Assembly (NCBI GenBank): GCA_964525555.1
Contig: CAZGHN010000003.1
Span: 62,001-126,000, forward strand
DNA: 64,000 nt
Direction: 5' to 3'
From: JAFGHJ01 sp964525555
GTDB taxonomy: Bacteria; Hydrothermota; UBA3072
How positions within the stretch are numbered: the first letter of the stretch is position 1; each line of letters opens with the position of its first letter. A program made the translations under genes and the position numbers. Below, piece after piece: positions 22,424 to 31,736 of this stretch. The notes beneath the pieces were generated by a model. The model made no database searches. It was not told the origin of the DNA and saw only the letters and a program-made list of their open reading frames with translations.

Positions 22424-24478
22424 TTGTCCTTACGAATTTCTGATTCTATTAAATGGGTTAAAGGTGTTGGTCCGAAAAAAGCGGAATTGCTCTCCGCGTT
22501 AAATATAATTACGGTAAAGGATTTTCTTTATCTTTCTCCTAGAAGATATTTAGATAGAAGTATAATTAAGCCGATAAGGGATGTAAGGCTTAATGATGAA
22601 GTTACAATAGAGGGGAAGGTTGTTTCAGTTAATTCCAGAAGGACTCGAAAAGGTAAACTTCTCTCGGATGTTGCCCTTTATGACGGTACAGGTATTATAG
22701 TTGGAAGATGGTTTAATCAATCCTGGGTAAAGGAAAGATTTCATAAAGGAGATTCTCTGTTTTTTAGCGGAAAGGTCGAATTCTTCAATGGTATTTATAT
22801 TTCAAATCCTGATTATGAATTTTTAAGCGAAGAAGAAACAGAGTTGATTCATACCGGAAGAATTATTCCGATTTATCCTTTAACTAAAGATATTGGGCAA
22901 AGATTTATGCGAAGGACTGTGAGCTATATTCTTCAAAACTTATCGGATAAAATTGAAGACCCATTATCTTTGGATTTAAAAAAGAAATTTAATTTGGTTT
23001 CTTTAGATGAAGCATTATATAATCTTCATTTTCCAGAAAATAAAGATATTTTGAGTAAATCAAGAGAAAGATTAGCTTTTGATGAACTCTTTTATCTTCA
23101 ATTATTTCTTGCACTTGAAAGAACTAAAATACGTGAGGAAGAAGGCATTTCTTTTGATTGTAATTCTTCTTTAGAAAGAAATTTTATTAAATCTTTACCG
23201 TTTAGATTTACTGCCTCTCAAAGTAAAGCACTTTCCGAAATCAAAAGAGATTTTGCAGAGTCTTATCCTATGAATAGACTTCTTCAGGGAGATGTTGGTT
23301 CCGGGAAAACAGTTGTTGCTATAGCCGCGATGCTAATAGCTGTCAGTAATAAATTTAATGTAGCTTTTATGGTTCCTACTGAGGTGCTAGCTTATCAGCA
23401 TTTTGTAGTAATTAGCAAGTTTTTGTCTTCTTTGGCTGTACCTTTATGGCTTATAGTAGGCAATATGAAACAGAGTAAACGAAGTAATATTTTAAAAGAA
23501 ATCACAAAAAAACGAGGGATTATTTTGGGTACGCATGCTTTGCTTGAAGAAGACGTTCAAATACCTTATTTAGGTTTGGTTGTGATTGATGAGCAACATC
23601 GTTTTGGTGTTAATCAGAGAGCCCGGATAATGAGAAAAGGTAAACCTAATGTTCTTGTTATGTCAGCTACACCTATTCCCAGAACTTTGGCTCTCAGCGT
23701 TTACGGTGAGTTAGATGTTTCTTCTATCGAAACGATGCCGCCGGGAAGAATATCTTCTATAACTAAATGGGTAAAAAAATCTAAAAAAAGAGCGGAAGTC
23801 TATCATTGGATTAAAAAAAAGGTAAATAAAGGTAATTGTAAGGCTTATATTGTGTTTTCTCTTATTGAAGAATCTGAAAGTTTAGATTTACGATCAATAG
23901 AACAAGAGGCAGAAAATATAAAGGAAAAATTTTTTTCAAAGACAAGAGTTGCTATTCTGCACGGTAGAATGAAAAGTGATAAGAAAGAAGAAATAATGAG
24001 AGGTTTTAAAGGTAAAGAATTTGATGTTTTAATCGCAACAACTGTTATTGAAGTTGGTATTGATGTTCCTGAAGCTAATATAATGGTGGTAGAAAATGCT
24101 GATAGATTCGGACTTGCACAGCTTCATCAATTGAGGGGAAGAATTGGAAGAGGGGGTGAAAAATCATATTTTATAATGATTGCGGAAGAGAAAAGTATTA
24201 CTGATAAAGCTAAATTGCGACTTAGAACCCTTGAAAAGATTTCCTCTGGCTTTAAGTTATCTGAGGTTGATTTAACTTTACGGGGTACAGGTGAATTTTT
24301 TGGTATAAAACAGCATGGTTTTCCGGATTTTAAATTTTTCGATCCGTTAAAGATGCGAAATATGGTTGGTTTGGTACGGAATGTAGTTAAAGAAGTATTT
24401 AAAAAACATATTGAGGACGATTTTTTGGAAGAAATTAATAGAATTAGAGAAAAATCTGAGTTTCTGGATGTTGGTTAA
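22424..24478 (+). CDS. recG: ATP-dependent DNA helicase RecG
   Basis: A 684-residue protein, close to the usual RecG length. The N-terminal wedge domain begins KWVKGVGPKKAELL, an OB-fold follows (about residues 55-135), then the helicase motor: Walker A GDVGSGKT (289-296), DEQH box (389-392), SATPIPRTLAL, and the late motif QLHQLRGRIGRGG. RecG reverses stalled replication forks and branch-migrates Holliday junctions. The start is a TTG at 22424 with no clear ribosome site; the frame upstream is within the terminator hairpin, so a much longer protein is unlikely. A hairpin-type terminator lies about 85 bases downstream. Confidence 0.96.
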   Translation: MSLRISDSIKWVKGVGPKKAELLSALNIITVKDFLYLSPRRYLDRSIIKPIRDVRLNDEVTIEGKVVSVNSRRTRKGKLLSDVALYDGTGIIVGRWFNQSWVKERFHKGDSLFFSGKVEFFNGIYISNPDYEFLSEEETELIHTGRIIPIYPLTKDIGQRFMRRTVSYILQNLSDKIEDPLSLDLKKKFNLVSLDEALYNLHFPENKDILSKSRERLAFDELFYLQLFLALERTKIREEEGISFDCNSSLERNFIKSLPFRFTASQSKALSEIKRDFAESYPMNRLLQGDVGSGKTVVAIAAMLIAVSNKFNVAFMVPTEVLAYQHFVVISKFLSSLAVPLWLIVGNMKQSKRSNILKEITKKRGIILGTHALLEEDVQIPYLGLVVIDEQHRFGVNQRARIMRKGKPNVLVMSATPIPRTLALSVYGELDVSSIETMPPGRISSITKWVKKSKKRAEVYHWIKKKVNKGNCKAYIVFSLIEESESLDLRSIEQEAENIKEKFFSKTRVAILHGRMKSDKKEEIMRGFKGKEFDVLIATTVIEVGIDVPEANIMVVENADRFGLAQLHQLRGRIGRGGEKSYFIMIAEEKSITDKAKLRLRTLEKISSGFKLSEVDLTLRGTGEFFGIKQHGFPDFKFFDPLKMRNMVGLVRNVVKEVFKKHIEDDFLEEINRIREKSEFLDVG

Positions 24479-24563
24479 ATAATGGAACTTTAAGCTGTTT
24501 TTTCTTGTCTTTATAACTGAATTAGTATACAGTAGGGATTAGTTAGTAGAGATAAATTAAAAA

Positions 24564-24632
24564 TAGGAGGGGTAAGGCAATAACGTATAAAAAGCCAAAT
24601 ACCTCCTTTATTATTTATGTATTTTTTTAAAT
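24564..24632 (+). terminator. Probable intrinsic terminator after recG
   Basis: AGGAGGGGTA near 24565 can pair with TACCTCCT at 24600-24607 with a two-base bulge, and AGGC with GCC inside it. T-rich sequence including a run of seven T follows at 24622-24628. The rest of 24479-24777 holds no gene, only this hairpin and a promoter. Confidence 0.5.
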
Positions 24633-24698
24633 TAGATATTTATGCTACGATGATGAAGTTGTTTATTGTTAAAAGGCAAGGAATATATAAGCTTGGGG

Positions 24699-24726
24699 TT
24701 GACTTTATTGGGTTTTATATTATCTT
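24699..24726 (+). promoter_or_regulatory. Promoter of the PorV/PorQ-like gene
   Basis: TTGACT at 24699-24704 and TATCTT at 24721-24726 with a 16-base spacer lie upstream of an AAAGGAGG ribosome site and the ATG at 24778. The match is moderate. Confidence 0.45.
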
Positions 24727-24777
24727 ATCCCTGAGAACAAGGTTTTGAACGAATTAAATTTTAAAGGAGGATTGATA

Positions 24778-25812
24778 ATGAGGAAACTAGTTTTTTCATT
24801 AGTAATTCTAATAATAATATTCCCTTTGGCTTTGGTTGGTAGTTCACTTGAAGCTGGAGCTGTTTTTATGATGATTTTTCCTGGTGCTCGAGCCACTTCA
24901 ATGGCAGGGGCTTTTACGGCTTCTGAAGGAGATGTTTTTTCTACTTATTATAATGACGCAGCTTTAGCATTCGAGAGTGAAAAACAGATAGGGCTTCAGC
25001 ATGCTAACTGGTTACCTGGGTTATATCCGGGTATGTATTATGAATATCTTACCTTTTTAATGCCTATAGGTAAAGATTTAAATGTCAATTTTGCAGTGAC
25101 TTATCTTACAACCGGCGAGACTACTCTTGGAACCGACCCTGAGGATCCTTCTCCGGTTGAAGCTTCCTGGACGACCTATGATGTTGCTTTTAAGTTGGGA
25201 GCTTCTCTTGCCGTGTCTGATAATTTGGGTTTAGGATTTGGAATGAAGTATATCTATTCATTCCTGGCACCAGAAAATGTAATTAGAGATTATCTTGGAA
25301 TTTCAGGTGCAGGTGGAAGTGGACAAGCTTGGGCTGCGGATGTCTCTTTATTCTACGTTTGGAATAATTTTATAGGTGAAGAGTGGCTTAAAACGCTTAG
25401 AATTGGAGCTTCACTGCAAAATTTTGGACCGGAAATCAGTTATATAGAAAATGGAGAATCAGATCCGCTTCCAAGAACACTAAGATTAGGACTTTCATTT
25501 GCTATTCTTGAAACAAAAGCTCATAAATTAAATCTAAACATGGATTTAATTAAAATTCTTATAGGTGTTGAATACACAAACTTTAAAGAAATGTGGAGGG
25601 ATTCTTGGAAGGCGGGAGGAATGGAATATACAATTAACGATTTATTTTCGTTAAGATTCGGTTATTTCTTGGATAGAGTTGGCCAGAGGGAAGGTCCGAC
25701 TTTTGGCGCAGGATTTCAATACAATAAATTCCGTTTTGATCTTTCCGTTGATCAAGAGATCTATGATTTTGAAACAGCAAACTACAGAATCTCAGCTCAA
25801 TATTCCTTCTGA
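24778..25812 (+). CDS. PorV/PorQ-family outer-membrane beta-barrel protein
   Basis: A 344-residue exported protein. The signal peptide runs MRKLVFSLVILIIIFPLALV and the mature part begins LEAGAVFMMIFPGARATSMA, followed by GAFTASEGDVFSTYYNDAAL. This is the N-terminal signature of the PorV/PorQ (FadL-like) family, whose PorV member shuttles T9SS cargo. The C terminus ends in an aromatic (SAQYSF) as barrels do. The ATG at 24778 follows AAAGGAGGATT; an in-frame ATG at 24745 would place extra residues before the signal and was rejected. With at least three T9SS-type cargo proteins elsewhere in the window, a T9SS link is plausible but not proven, since many PorV/PorQ paralogues exist. Confidence 0.85.
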   Translation: MRKLVFSLVILIIIFPLALVGSSLEAGAVFMMIFPGARATSMAGAFTASEGDVFSTYYNDAALAFESEKQIGLQHANWLPGLYPGMYYEYLTFLMPIGKDLNVNFAVTYLTTGETTLGTDPEDPSPVEASWTTYDVAFKLGASLAVSDNLGLGFGMKYIYSFLAPENVIRDYLGISGAGGSGQAWAADVSLFYVWNNFIGEEWLKTLRIGASLQNFGPEISYIENGESDPLPRTLRLGLSFAILETKAHKLNLNMDLIKILIGVEYTNFKEMWRDSWKAGGMEYTINDLFSLRFGYFLDRVGQREGPTFGAGFQYNKFRFDLSVDQEIYDFETANYRISAQYSF

Positions 25813-26662
25813 TGGGCTAATTTTAGTAAATAAACCTCCGGGAATGAGAACAACTGAACTTTTAAACAAAGTTAAGGCTCTTTTGTCGTTGAAAAAAGCT
25901 GGCCACGGTGGTACCCTGGATCCTTTTGCCGAAGGTTTAATATTAATTCTTTTTGGTAAAGCAACAAAATTAATGGATTACATTGGGGATGAGAAAGAAT
26001 ATATTGGTACAATAAAATTAGGTGTAGTTACTGATACAGATGACCCCGATGGCAAGATTATACAAGAAAAAGAAGTACCCGAATTATCTGAAAAGGAAAT
26101 AAAGGAAGCCTTTTCGCAATTTGTAGGTTCTTTTAATCAAGTTGTGCCGCTTTATAGTGCTGTTAAAAGAGGCGGGGAAAGATTATATAATAAAGCAAGA
26201 AAAGGAGAAAAAGTTGAGCGTTTACCTGATAGAGAGGTTCTGGTGGAAGAGATTGAGTTGCTTGATTTTTCATCTCCTTTCATAAAATTCAGGTGTTTGG
26301 CTCATCGGGGTACATATATGCGTTCTTTAGCTAGAGATATTGGTGAAGTTCTTGGATGCGGAGCGCATTTATGTGAATTGAAGCGTATTAGAGTAGGTCC
26401 ATATGCTCTTGATGAGTCCTGGAAAATTTCTGATGTTAAGGACGGAAACTTTCAAACAATTGAGTTTAGGAAAGCGCTTCCGCATTTAAAAGTAATTACT
26501 CTTAGAGAAGACGGTATATGGGATTTTGTTCATGGAGGAAAAGTACGAGGGTTCTATCCTAAAGGTTTATATCAAGTTAGAGATAATAGAGGTAATCTTT
26601 TGGGTATAGGTAAAGGTGAAACTTATGCAGTCCAACCAATTAAAGTATTCTGTAGTAAATAA
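25763..26662 (+). CDS. truB: tRNA pseudouridine(55) synthase TruB
   Basis: A 299-residue enzyme making pseudouridine 55 in the T-loop of tRNAs. The catalytic motif GHGGTLDPFAEGLI places the nucleophilic Asp at residue 53. DGLILVNKPPGMRT (17-30) and RGTYMRSLARDIGE are also standard. The start at 25763 lies 50 bases inside the 3' end of the PorV/PorQ-like gene in another frame; an upstream in-frame start at 25679 would give a tail unlike the family. The order truB-ribF-rpsO-pnp is the conserved translation/RNA-processing cluster of many bacteria. Confidence 0.95.
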   Translation: MILKQQTTESQLNIPSDGLILVNKPPGMRTTELLNKVKALLSLKKAGHGGTLDPFAEGLILILFGKATKLMDYIGDEKEYIGTIKLGVVTDTDDPDGKIIQEKEVPELSEKEIKEAFSQFVGSFNQVVPLYSAVKRGGERLYNKARKGEKVERLPDREVLVEEIELLDFSSPFIKFRCLAHRGTYMRSLARDIGEVLGCGAHLCELKRIRVGPYALDESWKISDVKDGNFQTIEFRKALPHLKVITLREDGIWDFVHGGKVRGFYPKGLYQVRDNRGNLLGIGKGETYAVQPIKVFCSK

Positions 26663-27593
26663 TTTAGATGAACTTAATACGATATCCGGTTTCCTGGTAA
26701 TGGGAAATTTTGACGGTGTTCATCTTGGGCATCAACGATTAATTGAGGAGGGTAGCAAGAGAGAAAATGTTTCAATTCTTACCTATGAACCGCATCCTTT
26801 AGTTTACTTTAAAAAAATACAGGGACCTTTTTTGTTAACCACTTTAAATGAAAAGATATCTTTATTGAGAAATTATTCAGTAGAAAAAATAATTGTCCTT
26901 AATTTCAATTCAGAAATATTTAAAATGCCTCCAGAAGTTTTCGTGCAAAAAGTTATAGTAGAAAAAATGAAACCAGATGGAGTTATAATAGGATTTGATC
27001 ATCATTTTGGAAAGGATAGAAAAGGAAATGCCATGTTTTTAAAGGAAATAGGAGAAAAATCCGGATTTGATGTAGTGGTTTTTCCTGAAGTAAAGGTGGA
27101 TAATAGACCGGTTAAAAGTTCTGAGATTAGAAAATCATTAAAATCAGGAAGAATTGATTTTGCTAATAAAATGCTAGGGCATCCTTATTTAATTGAAGGA
27201 AAAGTAATTAAAGGAGATGGATTAGGAGCTTCGCTTGGTTATCCTACTGCTAATATTGATATACTTTCCGATTACAAATTGTTGCCTATTGAAGGATTAT
27301 ATTCTTCAATAGTCGAAGTTAATGGAGAAACTTTTCCGGCAATGCTTTATATCGGTTCATCTCCTACTCTTGGCATAAATCATATAAAAGTAGAAGTTCA
27401 TATTATGGGTTTTTCGAAAGACATATATGGAGAAGAAATTAAGTGTTTTGTTTATTCCTTGATAAGAAATAAGAAGGTTTTTTCATCTGAGCAATCTTTA
27501 AAGGAAAATATTGGGAGAAGTAAAGAAGAAACGTTAAAAAGTCTTAAGGAGGTTTATAAATGGGAATCACAACTAAGAAAAAGCAAGAATTGA
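26625..27593 (+). CDS. ribF: Bifunctional riboflavin kinase/FMN adenylyltransferase
   Basis: A 322-residue enzyme converting riboflavin to FMN and then FAD. The N-terminal nucleotidyltransferase motif GNFDGVHLGHQRLI (about residues 27-40) and the C-terminal flavokinase motif GLGASLGYPTANI (about 201-213) are intact. The ATG at 26625 follows AGGTGAA; a GTG nine bases earlier is an alternative. It overlaps truB by 38 bases and rpsO by 34 bases, so the cluster is compressed. No FMN riboswitch is seen, as expected for an internal operon gene. Confidence 0.95.
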   Translation: MQSNQLKYSVVNNLDELNTISGFLVMGNFDGVHLGHQRLIEEGSKRENVSILTYEPHPLVYFKKIQGPFLLTTLNEKISLLRNYSVEKIIVLNFNSEIFKMPPEVFVQKVIVEKMKPDGVIIGFDHHFGKDRKGNAMFLKEIGEKSGFDVVVFPEVKVDNRPVKSSEIRKSLKSGRIDFANKMLGHPYLIEGKVIKGDGLGASLGYPTANIDILSDYKLLPIEGLYSSIVEVNGETFPAMLYIGSSPTLGINHIKVEVHIMGFSKDIYGEEIKCFVYSLIRNKKVFSSEQSLKENIGRSKEETLKSLKEVYKWESQLRKSKN

Positions 27594-27829
27594 TTAAGAA
27601 ATTTGGAAGACATGATAAAGATACAGGTTCGCCTGAAGTGCAAATTGCTTTAATGTCAGAGACTATAAAAGAACTTACTGGACATTTAAAAGAGCATAAG
27701 AAAGATTTTCATTCTCAAAGAGGATTGTTAAATATGGCTTCGAAGAGGAAAAGACTACTAAATTATCTTCGAAGAAAGGATTATAAGAGATTCAATGAAG
27801 TTGTAAAAGCATTGGATATTAGAGTGTAG
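27560..27829 (+). CDS. rpsO: 30S ribosomal protein S15
   Basis: An 89-residue protein of exactly the standard S15 length. The segments HDKDTGSPEVQIALMSETIK and DFHSQRGLLNMASKRKRLLN are family hallmarks, including the residues contacting 16S rRNA helices. It binds early in small-subunit assembly. The ATG lies inside the ribF 3' end and is preceded by AAGGAGG, a strong ribosome site. The gene is followed 18 bases later by pnp, the universal rpsO-pnp pair. Confidence 0.98.
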   Translation: MGITTKKKQELIKKFGRHDKDTGSPEVQIALMSETIKELTGHLKEHKKDFHSQRGLLNMASKRKRLLNYLRRKDYKRFNEVVKALDIRV

Positions 27830-27847
27830 GGTGTAAGGGGTATATTT

Positions 27848-29974
27848 ATGGAATTTACAGATTCATTAGTAATCGGAGATAAAGAGCTCTGTTTTCAAAC
27901 CGGTGATATAGCGAAACAATCGTCCGGTGCCGTAATGGTCTCTATAGGTGGTACTATTGTACTTGCTACTGCTTGTTCGGCAGATGAAGCTAAAGAGGGA
28001 GTGTCTTTTCTTCCCCTTGTTGTTGATTACTTAGAAAGAACATATTCTGCGGGTAAAATACCCGGAGGATTTTTCAAGAGAGAAGGGAAACCTTCTGAGA
28101 AGGAAATTTTAATTTCCAGATTGGTGGATAGGCCGATTAGACCACTTATTCCTGATGGATATACGAACGAGACTCAGTTAGTTGTTATGGTACTTTCGCA
28201 TGACCAGGAAAATGATACACACCCCTTGGCTGTTTCCGGGGCATCTGCCGCGCTTTCGATTTCAGATATTCCCTTCAATGGTCCTCTGGGAGCTGTTAAG
28301 GTTGGCCTGGTTGACGGTCAATTTATAATTAATCCTACGGTAGAACAACTTGCTGTGAGTAAAATGGATATGGTTGTTGCCGGTACTTCAACTGCTGTTA
28401 CTATGATTGAAGGAAAAATGGATGATGTAGATGAAGATACTGTTTATTCCGGAATTGAAGTAGCGCATAGAGAGATACAGAAAATAGTACAGTTTCAGAG
28501 GAAAATGGTGGAAAAGATCGGTAAACAAAAAAGATTTTTTGAACCAGCTGTTATACCGGATGATTTAATACGTGAAGTTGACTCAAGATTCGGAAGTTTT
28601 ATCGATAAACTTAATAACACTCAATCCAAAGAAGAAAGACAGAATTTGAGAAAAGAAATTCTTAAAAATCTAAAGGAAAAATATGAAGAAGAACAATGGT
28701 GGCAAGTTGAAAAAGTTATCGACGATAAACAGAAAGAGTTTATGAGAAGTATGATTCTTAAGCAGGAGATAAGAATTGACGGTAGGAAGCTCGATGAAAT
28801 CAGACCTATAGAATGTAATATTAAGACGTTACCAAGACCTCATGGATCTGCTATATTCAGAAGAGGAGAGACTGTTAGTTTGTCGGCTGTAACTCTTGGT
28901 TCTAAAAGGGATGAGCAGAAAATTGACCATTTGATTGGAGAAGATTTCAAAAGGTTTATGCTTCATTATAATTTTCCTCCTTTTTCGGTTGGAGAGGTAC
29001 GTTTTATGAGAGGACCCGGCAGGAGAGAAATAGGACATGGAATTCTTGCTGAGAATTCTTTATTGCCGGTTATTCCTGAAGAAGAAGATTTTCCTTATAC
29101 CATCAGACTTGTATCCGACATCCTTGAATCTAATGGTTCATCTTCTATGGCAACCGTTTGTGCTTCTTCACTTGCCTTAATGGATGCAGGTATACCCGTG
29201 AAAAAACATGTAGCCGGTCTTTCGATTGGTCTTATTAAGGAAGACAGGGAATATCGCCTTCTTACCGATATTCTGGGTGATGAGGATCATATGGGCGATA
29301 TGGATTTCAAAGCTGCAGGAACTCGCGAGGGCATAACAGGTATACAACTTGATACGAAAATTCAAGATTTGAGTTTAGACATAGTTAAGGAAGCTTTAGG
29401 TATAGCAAAAGAAGGCAGATTACAGATTCTTGAAATTCTTGAAAAGACAATTCCTGCTCCAAGAGATTCTCTTTCTGAGTTTGCACCAAGAGTAATAACT
29501 TTTGAGGTTCCAGTTGATAAGATAGGTCGAATTATTGGGCCTTCAGGTAAAACTATTAAAAAAATAGTTAGAGATAGCGGTGCCGAGGTTGAAATTGATG
29601 ATGAAACAGGTATGGTTACTATATTTGGAGACGATAAATTATCAGTTGGAAAGGCAGAATCAATGGTTAGAGGAGCTATAAAGGATGTCGAAACTGGAGA
29701 AGTTTACGAGGGTGAGGTAAAGAAACTTCTTCCTTTTGGCGCCATAGTATCAATTGGTGGTGGGAAAGATGGATTAGTACATATTAGTGAAATAGCCCAT
29801 TATCATGTTAATAAAGTTGAAGATGTTCTTTCTGTTGGCGATAAAGTCAGGGTCAAGGTGAAAAGGGTAGGAGATGATGGGAAGATTGATCTTTCCAGAA
29901 AAGCTCTTATAGCAAAAAATAAAAATAACAATAAAAATAATAACGAAAAAGTTCAAGAGAATAGTGGGAATTAA
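27848..29974 (+). CDS. pnp: Polyribonucleotide nucleotidyltransferase (PNPase)
   Basis: A 708-residue phosphorolytic 3'-5' exoribonuclease. Two RNase PH-like halves are visible (PGGFFKREGKPSEKEILISR in the first; FRRGETVSLSAVTLGSKRDE in the second). Then come a KH domain with GRIIGPSGKTIKKI (about residues 560-573) and an S1 domain with GLVHISEIAHYHVNKVEDVL, followed by an Asn/Lys-rich tail. It degrades mRNA and trims RNAs. The start ATG at 27848 has an AGGGGT site. No RNase III-type leader hairpin was recognised between rpsO and pnp. Confidence 0.97.
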   Translation: MEFTDSLVIGDKELCFQTGDIAKQSSGAVMVSIGGTIVLATACSADEAKEGVSFLPLVVDYLERTYSAGKIPGGFFKREGKPSEKEILISRLVDRPIRPLIPDGYTNETQLVVMVLSHDQENDTHPLAVSGASAALSISDIPFNGPLGAVKVGLVDGQFIINPTVEQLAVSKMDMVVAGTSTAVTMIEGKMDDVDEDTVYSGIEVAHREIQKIVQFQRKMVEKIGKQKRFFEPAVIPDDLIREVDSRFGSFIDKLNNTQSKEERQNLRKEILKNLKEKYEEEQWWQVEKVIDDKQKEFMRSMILKQEIRIDGRKLDEIRPIECNIKTLPRPHGSAIFRRGETVSLSAVTLGSKRDEQKIDHLIGEDFKRFMLHYNFPPFSVGEVRFMRGPGRREIGHGILAENSLLPVIPEEEDFPYTIRLVSDILESNGSSSMATVCASSLALMDAGIPVKKHVAGLSIGLIKEDREYRLLTDILGDEDHMGDMDFKAAGTREGITGIQLDTKIQDLSLDIVKEALGIAKEGRLQILEILEKTIPAPRDSLSEFAPRVITFEVPVDKIGRIIGPSGKTIKKIVRDSGAEVEIDDETGMVTIFGDDKLSVGKAESMVRGAIKDVETGEVYEGEVKKLLPFGAIVSIGGGKDGLVHISEIAHYHVNKVEDVLSVGDKVRVKVKRVGDDGKIDLSRKALIAKNKNNNKNNNEKVQENSGN

Positions 29975-30020
29975 GCGGAAGTTGTTATTGATTTAAGCAA
30001 TTTTTTAGAAGAAAGGAGAT

Positions 30021-30908
30021 TTGATAAAAGCAGAACACAAAGTTTTGGGGATTGATGTTGGTTCATCCAGTATAAAATCGGGATGGGTATTAAAAGGTGA
30101 AATAAGTGATTTTAAAAAAACCCCGATCAATCCTGATGTAGTTGTATCTGAACTGTTAGATGTTATTGCTACTTATGAACTTGAGTCAGATTCTATTATT
30201 GGTGTAGGTTTTCCAGGTTTTGTTAATGATGGTATAGTACATAATCCACCTAATCTTCCTTCGGTTAAAGAGTTAGATCTCCAGAAGAAATTACGTGAGG
30301 AAGCTCATTGTAAAGCTTATGTTTTTAATGACGCTGATGCTTATATCTTCGGGGAAGCTCTTTTTGGTGCAGGTAGAGGAACGCGAATTATTATGGGTCT
30401 AACTCTCGGTACAGGAATTGGTGGCGGATTAGTTAAGGACGGAGGAGTATATACAGGCAGTCGCGGTTATGCTTCTGAATATGGTCATATGGTATTAGAC
30501 CCTAATGGTCCTCTATGTCATTGCGGTAAGAAAGGCTGTCTTGAAGCTTTCATCGGCAGTTACGGTATCATTGGTCTATATGAGTCTCTCTCGGGTAAGA
30601 AGCGTGACGTTAAAGATATTTTCGATAAAGCCAAAAATGGAGATTCGGATGCAATAAAAACATTGAATGAGTTTGGTTTTTATCTTGGTATAGGGATTAG
30701 AAATCTGGTGGAAGTTTTTGATCCCGATATTTTTGTTTTGGGTGGTGGTATTTCGCGAGCAGGGGATATTATTCTTGATTTAATAAAATCGAATAGGCCT
30801 ACCTATGCGTTACCTTTTGAAGATGTTAAAATAGTGCTTGGAAGGTTACCTGACAAGGCAGGAGTGATTGGGGCAGCTTACTGGGCAAAAACAAAGCATC
30901 AAAAATAA
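30021..30908 (+). CDS. ROK-family sugar kinase (glucokinase-like)
   Basis: A 295-residue protein. The phosphate-binding motif GIDVGSSSIKSG is near residues 10-21, the sugar-binding region GLTLGTGIGGGLVKDG is intact, and the ROK zinc motif appears as CHCGKKGCLEAF. ROK kinases phosphorylate glucose or related sugars; there is no N-terminal winged helix, so it is an enzyme and not a repressor. The start is a TTG at 30021 with AAAGGAGAT just upstream. tatC follows with no spacing, so they are co-transcribed. Glucose is the likeliest substrate, but N-acetyl sugars are possible. Confidence 0.9.
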   Translation: MIKAEHKVLGIDVGSSSIKSGWVLKGEISDFKKTPINPDVVVSELLDVIATYELESDSIIGVGFPGFVNDGIVHNPPNLPSVKELDLQKKLREEAHCKAYVFNDADAYIFGEALFGAGRGTRIIMGLTLGTGIGGGLVKDGGVYTGSRGYASEYGHMVLDPNGPLCHCGKKGCLEAFIGSYGIIGLYESLSGKKRDVKDIFDKAKNGDSDAIKTLNEFGFYLGIGIRNLVEVFDPDIFVLGGGISRAGDIILDLIKSNRPTYALPFEDVKIVLGRLPDKAGVIGAAYWAKTKHQK

Positions 30909-31607
30909 ATGCAAGAGGATTTCTGGAGCCATTTAGAGGATTTAAGAAAAAGAGTAATTATTTCCCTCTGTTTTTTCGCCGTAGCAACCGGTATAGTTTA
31001 TCCATTTTCCGCCCAAATAATAAGGCTTTTCACTGATTATGTAGGAAAAACCTATTTTTTCGCACCTCAGGAAGCATTATTTATAAGAATAAAAGTTAGT
31101 TTTATGGTCGGTTTTATCTGCAGTCTTCCTTTTATGCTTCATCAGTTGTATCTTTTTGTTTTACCTGCGTTGACTAAAGAAGAAAGAGGATTTGCTACCC
31201 CTCTTTTAATATCTCTTATTATTTTTTTCTACGGAGGTGTAATAACAGGTTATTATATATTCTTACCATACATTCTTAAAATGCTTCTTTCTTTTCAAAC
31301 GGATTTTATGATACCTCTTCTTTCGACTTCGAGATATTTTAGCTTTATTTTATGGATTTTGGCGGGCTTTGGTCTTTCTTTCGAAATGCCTGTTGTTTTC
31401 TTTCTATTAAGTAAAATAGGTGTGATTTCTCCAGGAATACTAGCCAGAAACTGGAGATTTGCGATAATTTTTATACTGATTTTTGCGGCGGTTATAACAC
31501 CCACTATCGATATGGTCACAATGCTTATAACGACCGTACCGTTGTTCTTTCTTTACTTCATTTCTATAGGCGTTTCCTTTTTCGCTGTAAGAAAAAAGAC
31601 CAATTAG
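30909..31607 (+). CDS. tatC: Twin-arginine translocase subunit TatC
   Basis: A 232-residue membrane protein with six hydrophobic segments. The N-terminal FWSHLEDLRKRVIIS includes the conserved Glu that contacts twin-arginine signal peptides; the loop FAPQEALFIRIKVSF and the periplasmic-side FSFILWILAGFGLSFEMPVV are typical. It exports folded proteins together with TatA, for which no gene is visible here. The ATG directly follows the ROK stop. The TAG stop codon coincides with the first bases of a periodic intergenic element (TAGCCAC), so the present C terminus may have been set by that insertion. Confidence 0.95.
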   Translation: MQEDFWSHLEDLRKRVIISLCFFAVATGIVYPFSAQIIRLFTDYVGKTYFFAPQEALFIRIKVSFMVGFICSLPFMLHQLYLFVLPALTKEERGFATPLLISLIIFFYGGVITGYYIFLPYILKMLLSFQTDFMIPLLSTSRYFSFILWILAGFGLSFEMPVVFFLLSKIGVISPGILARNWRFAIIFILIFAAVITPTIDMVTMLITTVPLFFLYFISIGVSFFAVRKKTN

Positions 31608-31713
31608 CCACGAATTTACACGGATGTACACGGATCCCCTAACGCCCACTCTTTTATTTTTTTTAAACAACAAAATATTTTTTTATCTGTGTTTATCAGT
31701 GTTCATCTGTGGC
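31605..31713. repeat. Composite periodic element between tatC and the NFACT gene
   Basis: The left arm at 31605-31635 (TAGCCACGAA, TTTACACGGA, TGTACACGGAT) is inverted relative to the right arm at 31685-31713 (ATCTGTGTTT, ATCAGTGTTC, ATCTGTGGC). Between them are CCCCTAACGCCC, a T-run and TTTAAACAACAAAA. The layout and the AAACAACAAA core match 12862-12988. The left arm begins on the tatC stop codon. Confidence 0.65.
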
Positions 31714-31736
31714 TCAGATAAGCGCGGAATGTAAAG

